A DNA stretch of 64,000 nt from Desmodesmus armatus (taxonomy: Eukaryota > Chlorophyta > Chlorophyceae > Sphaeropleales > Scenedesmaceae), in NCBI GenBank assembly GCA_007449985.2, contig VIIQ02000625.1, forward strand, positions 496,001 to 560,000. Direction: 5' to 3'. The notes under the pieces are model-generated. The model had not been told where the DNA came from. It was given only the letters and a program-made list of their open reading frames with translations, and made no database searches. This document shows, piece after piece, positions 44,765 through 57,517 of the stretch. A program made the position numbers and the translations under genes. Position 1 is the first letter of the stretch, and each line of letters begins with the position of its first letter.

Positions 44765-46754
44765 GCTGCCTTTTTGGCGGGAGAAGTCTGCAGGACTCCT
44801 GTTGGTAGTGTTGCAGCGTGTGGTCGGCCGCATGTGCGTGGACACCTTGCATGCATGCAGGAGTCTTTGTGCTGGCCACACACCGAGTCATCCTAGTCAG
44901 TGTGAAACAGCAGGCAGGCGCTTGTTGCCGCTGCTGTGCTGACGATGCTCTTGCATGGGTGCTGGGTGTAGCTGCTCCTGCTGCAGGAGTTGGCTTTTCG
45001 TGTGCAGGATGTCGCAGGATGCCTGGAATATTCAGGGGCATCTTGGTGTTGAGATTTTGAGAGTGCATGACCCATCTTGACTGTCAGTGCTGTGTACCCT
45101 ACAGCATGCAAGGAGTGCTTGACCCAACCTCGCACCAGGCAACGTTGCGCACGAGGATGATTTGAACCATCGATCAGTGGTTGCGCATGGCACAGCTTGT
45201 CACAGGGGACCCTTCCCCAGTATCAAGTGTCCTTGTGGTGTCAGGAGAGGCCGCACAATAGCTTGTGCGTCGTTGTTGCTGCTGTTGGCATTGCGGAAGT
45301 GCTGCCTTTTTTCCCTGGGGCTGTGCTGGCGGGGGTGCTGCTGCTATTGCAGTCATGCAGGTGTTTGGTAACAGGGCTTCCATCCGATTGTGTTGGTTTT
45401 GAGCCAAGCAGTATGGCACTGTCCACTTCAGTCATTCCAATCCTGAGCAGAATTGGGCTGCTTTCAGTCATTCCAATCCTGAGCAGAATTGGGCTGCATA
45501 GACCAGTACCCTGTCTCAATCCCAATCCACAGCGGCAGGTTTGCATCATGGTCAGTCACCATCAGGATCACTTTGAGAGGTATCTACCTATTCTTGAGGT
45601 GTTCAGCTTGTGCAGCCAACTGGCTGCCTTGGGGTCTCTCAGTGATTTACAGCCTGATTTCATCCATCAGTCACAGCCTGATTTCATCCATCAATCCAAT
45701 CTCCTGAAGTGCAGTGTGCCCTTACAGCATGTTTCCTTGCTTGTGTACATGTTGCCCTTCTGAGCTCTAGTTAGTTTTCAACCCAGCTGTAGGCATCAAG
45801 GGTGTTGCAAGGCACCACAAATTTGCCAATTGACTGCTCACTGCAAGCACAACTGCGACTTTACTACGACTAGCAGACAGACATTGTGTGATAGTCCAGG
45901 GGAAGGTAAGGCTGTCAGTGAGGACCCAGCAGTTGGCAGTCAGTGCAATTGCTGCACCCCAGTCATGCTCAGCTGCTGAACAGTCATGGCAATAGTCAGG
46001 CGATAGTGTTCTGAGCTACACCTTTGCAACAACACTCACCGTCTGTCTCCTTCTGCATGTCATGTTGCATGTGTCTGCCCCCTTCTGGCTCATGAACACA
46101 CAGTGGTGGTGCCTCCACCAACTGCACCACACCGCTGCCAGGCTGTCTGGACTTGGACTCAGTTTTGGACTCAGTTTTGGACTCTCGCAAGTGTCAAACT
46201 TTGTGATCAGCTTAGAATTGTTTCAGTGACAGAGGATCATCGCAATATCTTGGCAGTTCATCCTCAGATTCAAAGCCTGACTGTGGTAGCACCTGTCACC
46301 GTTTCAAGAAGAAACTGCGCTCGAAACCACGTCTAGCGCTCAATTTTGTGCACCAAAATAGCAGGAAAGCAATAATACCTTGCTCCTATCCCGATCGCCG
46401 GACACCAGGATCCAAGGATTTCCAGTCAATAGATCAGCCTGGCATGTGGGCCTTGGGGAGCCCGTCAGTGCAGGACTGCCTCTATAGGCCAAGAGAATAC
46501 TCTCAGCGTAGCTTGGCGTGCTGCAGCAGCTCCAGCAGACGCAGCCATCGCAATGTAGGTTCACAGGTGGGACAGCTGTGCAGGCAGTGCACTGCCTGGG
46601 TGGTGTGGTGGGCCCATGCCAATTGCTGACGTACCCTACAGCAGCGACTACAACAATTCAAGATGTGTAAAATCATGTGGCAGCAATGGTTTGGCTGCAT
46701 GGTCAGCAGTGCCGGAAGGAACGCGCGGGGTCGGGCAGCAGAAGGCAACCATGA
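44765..46754. other. Intergenic, no gene recognised (2.0 kb)
   Basis: This is the 3' flank of ferredoxin and the upstream region of the lipase gene, which probably also contains the undetermined first lipase exon. It holds two adjacent direct repeats: a 35-bp unit twice at about 45427-45496 (core CATTCCAATCCTGAGCAG) and CAGCCTGATTTCATCCATCA twice at about 45650-45693. No RNA gene was recognised. Confidence 0.45.
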
Positions 46755-49700
46755 TTCGTTCACCCTTCTTGTCGGACCCCATTGCAGTTGTCAGTGACTC
46801 TGCTGCTGCAGGCACATCTACCGCAGCATTCAGCAGCAGCAACAGCTTCGTATCAGCCTGCAGGAGCCCGTCCCCTGCGGCCTCATGTAGTAACAGCAGC
46901 TGCTGCCTCAGCAGCTGCACAGCAGCAGATCCCAGGCCTGGATGTTCCAGAGGATTTTGACCTCCCACTGGCCATCGCCCTGGCAGCCGCAGCGTTTGAG
47001 GCTTACTTGGAGCCAGTTGGCGCCAACGAGCAGTTCCAGCAGGTGACCGTGAACAACACACACGTCACATACACTAGCAGGTGTGGCCTGACCGACTGCT
47101 GCCACAGCTCGAATGCAGCTTGAGTTTACAGTTTGAACAATGCATGGATGGGCGTGTTGCTGGTGTCATGAGCTATGCAGCGCGCAGCTTGGGTCCGCAT
47201 CTGCCAAAGTTTGGCCCTGTGACAGGAAGCCAGCCTCCTCTGGAGTCTGTTCACGCAGGCTGCTGCAGCAGCAGATTGCACCCCGCCACACTGCACCCAA
47301 CCAAGTGCCACACTGCAGGGACACGCCACATTGTTACAGCAGACAGTGCTTGTATGACGCCACTGCTGTGTGTGCACTGTGGCTTGAACCTGTGCTGACA
47401 TGGGTGTTGCACCATTGTTCCTGCAGGTCTTTCCTGCAGGCCAACTTTGATGGAATCCTGCAGCTGACCATCCATGGAGCAAAGGGGCTGAAGGCAGTCA
47501 ATGTGAGCGCACACTACGTCAGCACAGACAGTAGCAGGTGCTTGGATGCAGCAAACACAAGAGCAGGAGCAAGCTTTTCACCAGCACGGTGTGGTTGGGC
47601 AGGCAGTAGCTGTATTGATGTATTTCCTGCAGGGCGATGGCAATGCTGGCACTGCCGTGTGCCGCCGTTGCAAGTGGTGGGAGCCAGGCCAGCAGGCATG
47701 CTTTGCAAGATGTGGAGACTGCATGCACAACCTAGCAAGTAACCCCGATGTCAGTCAGGCGCAGTAGCACAGCATCCAAAGTAGAATGTTTTTGAGCTGT
47801 GCTGTGCTGCGTCATGTGCTGTCTTTGCGGTGCAGATTACAGGGGGGAGTGACCCATATGTGGTGGCAACCCTGGGTGACAGCTCCGCAACAACAGAGGT
47901 ATGTGAGCAAACGATTGTGCCGCATGGTTGCTGATGGCACTGGTCGTTTGCACAGCCAAGCAATTGACAGCTTGTCTGTGATGCTGCGCTGTGCGCTTGC
48001 TTCTGTGTGTTGTCTAGCTGTACGGTACACTGTACACTGTTTTCCAGGACCATGGCTGCTGCAGGAAGGGGTTTTGATGTGTTGCGCTTTTGTCTTGGCA
48101 TGCACTTGCAAGCTGTGCTAACCTCTGCTGGCTCTAGACGCCTGTCCTTGACTGCCGCCCTGGCGTTGCTGCAGGTCAAGTGGGGCGACCTCAGCCCTCA
48201 ATGGAAGGAGACACACTGCCTGTATGTGCAGGTGGGTTTGCATGGATTGGTTGTCCCGTATCCTGCGCTGCCTGCACCCATCCTTGGCTGGTGTCCTTGC
48301 AGTATAGCTGCTTGCTGAGATCTTGCAAGTTCTTCGCAGCACACTGTTGGTCCCAGAGCCCCAAGCACTGACGCAGCCAGAGCCTTACAACAGTATCTGC
48401 GGTATGATGCCTTCCCTCATGTAAGCGCAGCAGCAGCAGCAGCAGCAGCATCAGCGACCAAAGCCCCACTATGCCGGCTAACCCCCACTCTGTCACTGTG
48501 TCTGATGTTGCCTGTGGCTGCAGGAGCGCAGTAAGGCGCTGCTCAAGCTGCGTGTGATGGACAAGAACAAGCTGATGTCGGACGTTGACCTGGGGGCGGT
48601 CATGACAGGGCTGGATGCACTGCTGCAGAAGCCGGGGCGGCGTGTTGAGCTGCCTCTGAAAGGTCAGGGCTGCATCATGTGGGGCTTTCTTGCATGTCAG
48701 TGCTGCGTGACAGTACAGTACAGCTGTATTGCAGTACAGTATGGTACATAGTTGTACAAATGGCATGGCTCAGATATGGGGAATATGGCAGCGGGAGACA
48801 CCATGCAATTTCTGCTTGTTGGTGGTACGTGGTAGAGCAACAGCAGAGCAGCAGATGTCCTGCAGACGCCAGCAATATGCTTAGTGTGCTGCTGGCTTCA
48901 TGCCGTCAATTGAGCTGATGCCAAGCGGCACACCGCTGTCATGCTGAAAGCAGCACTCAAGTGCCGTAGTTTGTCGAGCCTCCTTTATGCTTCTGCCGAT
49001 CTCGCCACTCTCTTCACTACTTTACTGCAGGCACCAATGCGCAAGGAACCCTGGAGGTTTCTGCCCTCTTCCTGCCCTTCACTGACGAAATGGCAGAGGC
49101 AGCAGTTGCTGAAGACACGAAGAAAGCCCCAGAGGCACCCGAAGAAGTCACACAGATAGCCACACAGCTTGAAGTGGCCATGGCAGTGCAGGACCAGCTG
49201 ACTTCCAAGGTGCAGCAGCTGGCAACAGACCTTCAGCAGAAGGTAGGCATGACCGCTGCATTGGCCGCCACACACAATGTCTGTGGCCACCACTGCTGGC
49301 AGTGTTGCTGCTGTCTCGGCTGCTTGCATGTGGGCGTCAGGCGTCAACCACGGAGCAGTGTGTGTTCCAGTGAGCACCCTCCCTTGGGCACTTTCCTGCA
49401 CCATGATTCATGCAAGTGCGCCTGCATGGAGCGGCAGTGTATGTCAGCAAGATAGTGATGGCAGGATATGCTGCCGATGTTTGGGCTCTGTGCCGGGCGG
49501 CTATTGCTGCAGCTGGGCCTGAGAGGGGGGCCTCAATCCTGTAGGAGCACCGAGTGCCAGCACAAATGCAGCAGCGGCTGAAGCAGCTGGTACGCCTGCT
49601 GACATCATATGGTTGCTGCTGTTGGTCTGTTGTGGCAGGTGGGCTTTGGAGGCAGTGCGGAGTCAGCAGAGGCAGCAGTGGCCAGCACGGATGCAGCAGC

Positions 49701-52700
49701 AGCTGCTGTTGCGCTGGAGATCCAGCAGGCGGCTCAGGAGAGCCCAGAGTTGGGGGTGGTGGTGCAGGACGCTGAGCAGAAGGCTGTGGAGGTGAGGTGA
49801 ACGATTATGAAAGGGTGCAGCTGTGTAAATGCCTGTTGATTGATTGGTATCAGGAAAGCTGGCTGTGTGGCTGTGTGACGCATTATTTATGTGGCTGGCT
49901 GCTTGGCTGGGGAAAGATCAGCTGGCAAAGCATGCCTGATGCCAGGCTGGCTGGCTGGAAGCTGGCTGCCTAAGGCATCACGTAGCGGTGAGCTTCCGCC
50001 ACTGAAGCTGGTGCATCATCGATCTGTGTTGTGTGCTGTGTGTTACAGAACCTGTCGACAGCCCTTGACGCCCTGCAGCAGCGGCTGAGTGACACTGGAC
50101 TGCAGGACCAGGCAGCAGCAGTGGCTTCAAGCAGGGAGAATGTGACCAGCAAGGTGCATGAGGCAGCAGACGCTGTGGCATCCTTCGTCAAGGTGAGACT
50201 GCTGTGGCCACAACATGCCACAGGCCCCCACCACAGCTTGCGTCTGGTGCTAGCTGCCTGCTTGGCTGTTTAACTCATGTCGTGTGCTACTGTGTCGACA
50301 TTGGTCCTGTAACATTATGCTGTTTCAGCCCGTGCTGCGGGCCGCTGCATCTCAACACTTTCCGGCTGTGCTGTGGCATGCTGTGCTGTGCTGTGCTGTC
50401 CTGTCAGGCTGAAGGCCTCAGCACCCTCCCAGCCTCAGATCTGGGCGGCATCATCGCCCGCATAGCAGCCACCAGGATGGCTAAGGAACAGGGCTCACAA
50501 CAGAACGCCACACCGCAACTGCAGCGCTCACCACCCGTCACGCTCGTCGCGGCTGCAGAGGCTGAAGCAGGTGTTGGGGAAGGCGATCTGAAGAGCTTGC
50601 CGGCTATAGTGCAGGAGGCGATGCCTCAGGCGTGGAAGGCCCTGGCGAGCTGTGCTGGCAAGATGGTGGACATGTTTGAGCCGGTGGCGTTTGTGGAGAA
50701 CAAGGATACCGACACACAGGTGGGCTTTGGGGATGTCTTTGATGTCATGTGTGCTTGTGCAGGCAATGCGTGGTGACTGGCTGGCTTGCTGCAAGGTGGG
50801 ACAGCATTGGCTTTGGGGTTCATGGGTATTGGTCATTGGGATGCATCTCCTCATGCTCAGTGGAATACAGAACTGTCAGCTCCAGACTGGCCGCCAGCGG
50901 CACGCCGTATGAGCCCATGTGCTTAGGCCCACCCATGCTTGTGTCAGGCTTGCGTGACTACATGACTTGCTGAAACCGTCCGAATGCGTGGCACTGACAG
51001 CCATAGTGGCAATTTGGTCCCATGTAAATTGTGTCAACTCTGCTGCTCTGCCTGCAGGTGTGGGTGTACGTGTGTGAAGAGCTGCGGGAGGTTGTGGTGG
51101 CGTTCAGAGGGACTGAACAGGCAAGTGTATTCCATCAACCATGACAATGCAAGCTTACCGTGGATCCTCATGCAGGGTGTATCAGCTTTGCATCCAGCCG
51201 CCAGGCAGTAGCATCCAGCTGAGGATCACAGCGGGGGCAGTGGCGGCCTCACATGCCGTTCATGAGGAGCGGCCTGTTCAGCGTGGTGCTGAGACTGCAT
51301 ATCAGCGTGCAAGGGTGTGTGAAGAGGTCCGCCCAGGATGTGCAGCCAATATGTCTCACCCTGGTCAAACCAGGTGGCCAGTCAGTAACTAGTTGTGCTG
51401 CATGCCATCCAGAATCCAACATGATCCTTGCTCTGTGCTGCACAGGTGAAGTGGAAGGACCTGGTGTCTGACCTCAACCTGGTGCCCACAACGCTGGACC
51501 CCGAGCGCACAGGGGGTGTGGACCTGGGGCTGGGCACCATCCCATTGCCCTTCGCTTCCTTCAAGAAGAGTGAGTCCCTGTTGTGGCACGGTGTGGGTGT
51601 CAGCAGATGCAGTACTATGGCACAGTGCTGTCACAGGACGTGCAAACTGCGGCATTGATGTGAAAATTGGATGTGCTGCTGTGCAGTCGTGCACGGGCAG
51701 CCGACAAGATGGTCCTTCAGCATATGTGGTGTGTTTTCACTCACTTCACGCCTGGCGCGAAGTTCACTGTCTTGTGCCGCTGATGACTTGTCCCTAGAAG
51801 CCGTCTGCAGTATGTTTTTGTATGCCATCATCACAAATGGGGGAGTATGTTACATGGACATTTTCGCCAAACAACAATGGCATTGCCATTGACAAATGAC
51901 CCTTCTCCTGTGACTGTCATGCAGACAAGGAGCTAATGGTCCACTCAGGCTTCCTGGGGGCATATGACTCAGTCCGCAACAAGGTCAACCACATCGTGGC
52001 TCAGGTCACGGCCTCCCGCAGCGCTGACAACCCCTGGCAGGTCTTCATGACAGGGCACAGCCTGGGTGGCGCGCTGGCAACGCTGGCGGCATACGAAATG
52101 GCCGGCAGGAAGTGAGTGTCACATGCGCTGGTATGGCCTGTAGTATGGCGCACGGATCTTCTGCTGTGTGCATGCCTAGGAAGAGTTCTTGAAAAGCTGA
52201 GATAGCAGGGAAATGGTTTGCTGGGGAATATGCTGCAACACAACCGTCTTGGATGACCACTTCAGCGATGCAGGAAGTGAGTGTCACATGTGCTGGTATA
52301 GGTCGGGTCTCCTGCCGTGTGCTCAACTGCATGCCTGTCAAGGGGGCGTCAAGAAGCTGGGGTAGCAGTGCTTCCATACCGTCTCTCATGACTAGCATCA
52401 TCAGTGATGCCCCTGCTGAGCTTTCAGGAGGCACTGCGCATCACTGAGGTCTTTGGGGCTCACGGTGCTTGAGCTATCCACACAGGCAGTTGACTACAGT
52501 GTCAGCGGCCCTGCTGACAGTTTTGCTCTTGACATACTGCGGCCAAGAAACCTGGATGCTCTGTTGCCTGCAGGGGCCCAGCTGCTGAAGGCATTGTCGT
52601 CCAAATGTACACGTACGGCGCCCCGCGTGTCGGCAACAAGGTGGGGTGCAGAACGTTGCCAGAACGCTTGCGCTTGGGTCCTGCCTGAAGCTCTTCAGAA

Positions 52701-55700
52701 CTGCGTTTGGCCATGCATGCATGCGGTGAGGTGCTAGCATGTGCCAAGCTTTCATATGCAGGGAGTTTGACGTGTTCTCTGGTTCTGATAGTGCGCTGTG
52801 CTGAGCGTGCTGAGGTCTGCTTGCCAGCGCCCGAGACTGTTCCAAGGTCTTTTCCTACTGTTGTTTGTGGGTGTGACTTCTTGCAGGCCTTTGCTGCTGC
52901 CTTCAACCAGCGCCTGAAGGGCAACTCATGGCGGATAACCAACGCCTCTGACATCGTTCCCAGGTACGTGGTGTGGTTCGTCTCCCTACTTCACTTGCTG
53001 TGCACTAGCGCCGTACACAGCCAGGCGTGGGCCAGGCAAGCTGCTGTTGGCTGCCACAGCCAGCGGCTGGTGGAAGGGTTGCAGACAGGCGGTGTTATGG
53101 CCGCCCAAACGCTAGCAATGACTGATTCGGATGAGCACAAGGTTCCAACAGGTACTACCTCCAGCAGGTACGCCTAGTAGGTGTACACAATCCGTCACAA
53201 CACAGCGGTGAGCACAAAGCAGCTGTGATTACATCATCAGCAACATCCTTGGAACTGGGAGATACTTCCTCAAAGTATCCTCTCTAGAAAAACTCACAAA
53301 CACACTGCATGGATGTTTCAAAACAAGCATCACTGCTACTATACAGAGGTGCAGAGGGGTCAGCATGATGCCCTCGTGTCAACGACACCATGTGGTCATG
53401 CGACGCTGTCGCCTCATTTTGAAACTCTGCTGCTGCCTCTAGCCCTGAATCTTCGCCTTGCGCTTTATGAGCGTCACCCGCTGCTGCATCTGGGACTGCA
53501 GCTGGCCCAGCTGAGCCTCAAGCTCCTTCTGGCTCCTGCAGGTGGTACCATGCATGTTCAAGCGCACAGCGCAGCAGCAGGGTGTTCAGATGTAGCCGCT
53601 GCAAGTAAACTCGGCACACCAAGACCGGCAGCATGACAACTGTGCATGGACATAGATAGGACTAGCTGGCTGGAAGTGATCATGGCAGCAACCATGCATG
53701 GCTGATGCTGCGGGGCTGTGACTGGCCTGCACTGTGACTTCTGAACAGCAGCCTGCAGCTTGGGAGCACTGTGACTTGACCTACTTGGTGAGCTGGGCTG
53801 CTGAGTCCTTGCCGATGTTTGCTACCGTCTGAGTGGCCTTCTCGTGCTCGTCCCTGACTTGCTGAAGGGCAGCAGTGCCCTCTTGGAAGTACTGCAAAGC
53901 AGCAAGGCAGTTGACACAGATGTTGCCAAACATGTGTGTTGTCCTGAAACCGTTACCCAGAGTGTGCTGCCTGGCCATGGTGCCCGCGCAACACGACTGC
54001 AGTACTGTGGAGTGACTGGTCAAGCACTTGGGCAGGAGCTGTTGCTTGCGCACATGGCTGCAGATTGTGTTCTGCTGTTGTGAGTGCAGCAGCACGCCCG
54101 CAGGCCTGCACCTGTCACACGTGCACCCTACCTTGTTGGCTTGAGCAGAGTGGGCCTGTGCTGCCTTCTCCAGGAGTGCAGTGCTGCTGGAAACGTGCTT
54201 TTCCAGCTTGACTGCTGCCTGGTCCACGTCGCTGTTCAGTTCACGCAGCTTCTGCTCCAGTGACGCCCGCAACGCAGCCAGACTGTTGGCACCACCTGTG
54301 GTCTTGTTCAGCAGCTGCTGCTTGCCAGCTGCTGCCCCAGCAGCAGTAAGAGCCTTTCCTGGCTTTGTGACTCCGCCTAGGGGGACCAGTGCTAGTGCCT
54401 TTGTCTGCTGCTGTCCTTTCTGCTCGGGCTTGCCCATGCTGGCAGGAAGAGCCTTGATCTTGGTCGGCGGGTGGATGTAAAGCAATACAATTATATTCCA
54501 AATCACTTCGATGCCGTGCTGGGTGTTCCTATGCTCGAACCAGCAGTATGACGACAGCAGATCACACGATACGAAACGACGAAGGGAAGGTGCGAGTGGA
54601 TTCGGGGGCAATCCAGGCGTCAGAAAGATGTTTGTGAGGAGTTCTGAGGGGTCGCGAGGGTGCTGTGGTCCTGCTGCTGTTTGAACTTTCAAACCTCAGC
54701 TGACCTTCCCTGCGACATGGTCTGTCTGCTGTGCAGTGTACCTCGGCTGATGGGCTATGCCCATGTGGCACGTGGGGTGCGCTTGGACAACAAGGGAGGC
54801 CTCAGGTGTGAGGAGCGCAGCAAGGATATCCTGGGTGAAGGCAGGGAAGTGGCCGAGGTCATCACGGTGAGCAGACAGAACCGCTCAATGGGGCTGGCCA
54901 GCGATAAAGCGTTCAACGGCCCCCTCCCCCTGGGCCTCTCATTCTGTCGGTGCCTACACAAGCCACTGCAGAGTGTACTTCTGCTTGCGCAGTTATGGCT
55001 GCGCGTGCTGAAGGAGATGGCACTCACCAGATTGGTTGCTGTCTTGTGCCCTTGCCGGGCAATTTTACAGGACCTGGCCTCCCAAGCCATGGATGTGGCG
55101 AAGGGCACCAAGGGCATTGACGAGGTGGTGGACGCAATCAGGGATCATGAGATGCAGATCCTCAACAGCCTGGTGAGTGGCCTAGCAGCTGCTGAGGACA
55201 GTGCTTCCTCTGCTGGCTGCAGATGCTTGAAGGGCCAGCTGCAGATGTGTGCCATGCGCAGGCATAGAGACGATGGCAGCAGCGGACAGCATAGGCAGCA
55301 GTGCCTGCTGCGGCGCATGTCTTGCATGTGCATTCCCTCCAGGGAAACAAGGCCAGCAGGCAGCAACCCTGTTGGCTCTGGTGCGAGTGCTGGACATGCT
55401 GTTTGGTTTCATCTTATGGCACGTCAAGGGGGCACGGGGTCTGCAGCTTATCGTGCCGACTGTGCTTGCTGACGCAGGTTGATGGATCTGCCCTCGGTCA
55501 GCACATGGAGGTGGGTGCACTGTCTGGTATCCGGTTCTGCTGACATGCGCTGCTGGCACCACAGCGCACACACTGGATGCTGACTGCACGTGACCTGCAG
55601 CTGGATCAGCCATGACATGATGGCTGCCACGTGGCTGCGGCAGCAAGTGATTGTGCAAATGCATGCAGCATGGCTACAGACTACCAGCAGATACAGTACA

Positions 55701-56132
55701 GTTCAGTAATTGGGCACAAAGTCCTCCCTCGGCGCTAGCCAGCGAGCCTCGGGCTCATGAGGGTGCCCAGAGGGCCTACATGCGTAACACAGTCTCTTAG
55801 GTCATGTGCATACGATCTGGTGTGTGTATGCCATTGCCGCAAGCCTCTCAGTGCGCACGGACATGCAACAAGGCATCCCCACCGTCTTTCCCTCCCTGGG
55901 GCACCAGCGGGCCAGACTCCAACTGGCTGGCCACAGATGCTGCCGTAATTATGGTCTTATCGCAATTGCCTGCTCTCCCGCATGCTGCCCTGCGCAGGAC
56001 TTTTACCTGGCCACCCTCAAGCAGGCAGTGCTGGTGGCCAACCCTGCGCTGGCTGGAGAGGTGCAGCAGGCACTGGAGGACGTGGCAGCAGCAACAACAC
56101 CTGCTCCCACGGCTGCTGCTGAGACCAGCTGA
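46755..56132 (+). CDS. C2-domain class 3 lipase, probably plastid-targeted (5' end incomplete)
   Basis: This is an alpha/beta-hydrolase lipase of the fungal lipase-3 type fused behind a C2 domain. Nineteen exons in phase: 46812-47080, 47427-47502, 47836-47898, 48175-48231, 48524-48662, 49031-49242, 49545-49589, 49639-49791, 50049-50192, 50408-50719, 51058-51120, 51446-51569, 51925-52111, 52574-52640, 52887-52963, 54737-54866, 55071-55172, 55478-55510, 55998-56132 (at least 795 residues). The C2 part has LQLTIHGAKGLKAVNITGGS, DPYVVATLGDSSATTE and LLKLRVMDKNKLMSDVDLG. An Ala/Gln-rich coiled linker follows. The lipase has VVVAFRGTEQVKWKDLVSD, the nucleophile elbow GHSLGGALATL, YTYGAPRVGNKAF, DIV (Asp) and YAHVARG (His). 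A Ca2+-dependent membrane-lipid hydrolase is likely. The N-terminus resembles a transit peptide, but no in-frame ATG exists after the stop at 46752, so an upstream exon is missing. The 51121 intron starts with GC. Confidence 0.85.
53439..54437 (-). CDS. Small coiled-coil protein nested in a lipase intron
   Basis: On the minus strand, exons 54437-54132, 53891-53785 and 53535-53439 join in phase to 169 residues. The start is MGKPEQKGQQQTKALALVPL, followed by a basic Gly/Ala region. Long heptad-like helices then follow (LRASLEQKLRELNSDVDQAA, LQQVRDEHEKATQTV, ELEAQLGQLQSQMQQRV) before a basic end (LIKRKAKIQG). The whole gene lies inside the 1.77-kb intron 52964-54736 of the lipase gene, in antisense. 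I do not recognise the family; structural or chromosome/cytoskeleton roles are possible for such coiled coils, but unproven. The second exon's donor is GTAGGT directly overlapping an in-frame TAG. Confidence 0.72.
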
Positions 56133-57517
56133 TGCTGGTAACCTGAAAGCCAGCGCAGCCTGGCTGAGGCTGTTGCGTCCCTCGCAAATTAGTTGCATAC
56201 ATGCCGAGTCACGTCGCATGCATCGGTTGAACTGATTGCTCAGTTCTCTGGCACAGAGGGCTGCATGGCAGTCGGCATGGGCAAGATGTGCCGCGCATTG
56301 CACTGTTGGCATACTGCTGCTGACCATGGCAGCAAGAGATTATTTATGCAACGCTGTTGTGTTGCTAGCTGTTTGTTTTGCTACCCTGAGTTTACCCTGA
56401 GTCAGGTTCACACCCTGCTGCCTAGGCCACAGTCAGCACAATGCGCCTTTCATGTGGTTGCCTGTTCGTCTGCTCTGTCAGCCAGTATGTGTGTTGCATC
56501 ATGCTAGTGGTGTCCAGCTCTGTTACATTTGCCAGACGCCCTCTCCATGTTGTTGCAGCAGGTGCGCACTTGTCATCGTCATCATGTTGTTGTACATGTG
56601 GTCACAAAGTCTGGGTGTTGTCAGTTTGAGGATGGGCAGTGAGACATGCCAGCGCAGCAATCACCCTGTGTGGGCCTGTGGCTGAATGCACACACGGTTG
56701 CGCCGTGTTTACTCAGAAGCGGAGTCTCATTTGGTTGCTGTGTTGACAGCAGTCACTGCCAGACCAGGCCAAGGCACAACAGTCACTGCCAGGCCAAGGC
56801 ATCCCCAAACCTTCCCGGCAATGCATGACTGCGAAGGCTTGAACCAATTCATGAGGCATAAGAAGGCAGGCCTTGTGTGTCAGCTGTGCCACTGCTGACA
56901 GCACAACCAGGGAGTTGTTCCTTTGGGTGCCGCCATTTGTCAATCACTGTGTAACAGAGAGAGACTCGTACCCAGCATAAAACTGTGAAGAATAGGGTGC
57001 CTTTGAGCCTGGCATGATTACATATGCGTTGTGGCAACCTCCCACTTGCAGGGATTTCCCCAATGGGTCACTAAGACCTACCCAACACACTGGTGCAAGC
57101 CCTCCTCAAAAGGATACGGCCTATGCGCAGGATGTGCGAAATGCACAAGATGCATAAAGAAAGAAGCAGACCTTCATACATGCTCGAGTACCAACAAGCT
57201 GATTCACAAACACCACCTGCTGGCTTGCTGGCATGGCGTGTGCCTAAAAACACACTCAGGCACAACCTGGCTCCCAGCTGTTGAATCGTCAGGAACCTGC
57301 CCAAAAGTACACACCAGTATATTGGTCATCTTTGAGCTGTGCAAGCTCAGCCAAACAAACAGTCAAACCCACACACAATCCCTGCACCACCCCCAACAGT
57401 TCCAAGTATGTGGCTTAACACCTGCCGGCCCCACCCAAAAATGAATGAACACAGCGCACATGTGCACCAGGAGGCACGCTGCCTGCTGACCACAAGCTGG
57501 CTCCATGGAAAGGCCTG
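56133..57517. other. Intergenic, no gene recognised (1.4 kb)
   Basis: This lies between the convergent ends of the lipase gene (+) and the small membrane-protein gene (-). A short direct repeat, CAGTCACTGCCAG with GGCCAAGGCA, occurs twice at about 56751-56800. Open frames are short and unstructured. Confidence 0.45.

Noticed and set aside
45140..45200. tRNA on the minus strand suggested by GGTTCAAATCA
   Set aside because: No A box lies at the right distance and the flanking bases do not give a 5-bp T-stem.
45197..45763. 188-codon frame at 45.2-45.8 kb
   Set aside because: It begins at a non-ATG codon, spans two recent tandem duplications and shows no domain.
47630..47770. Cys-pair segment (CRRCKWWEPG...CGDC) as a zinc-finger exon
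   Set aside because: It lies in a lipase intron, and the neighbouring C2 exons join in phase without it. Its only usable donor would break the frame. It may be a cryptic exon.
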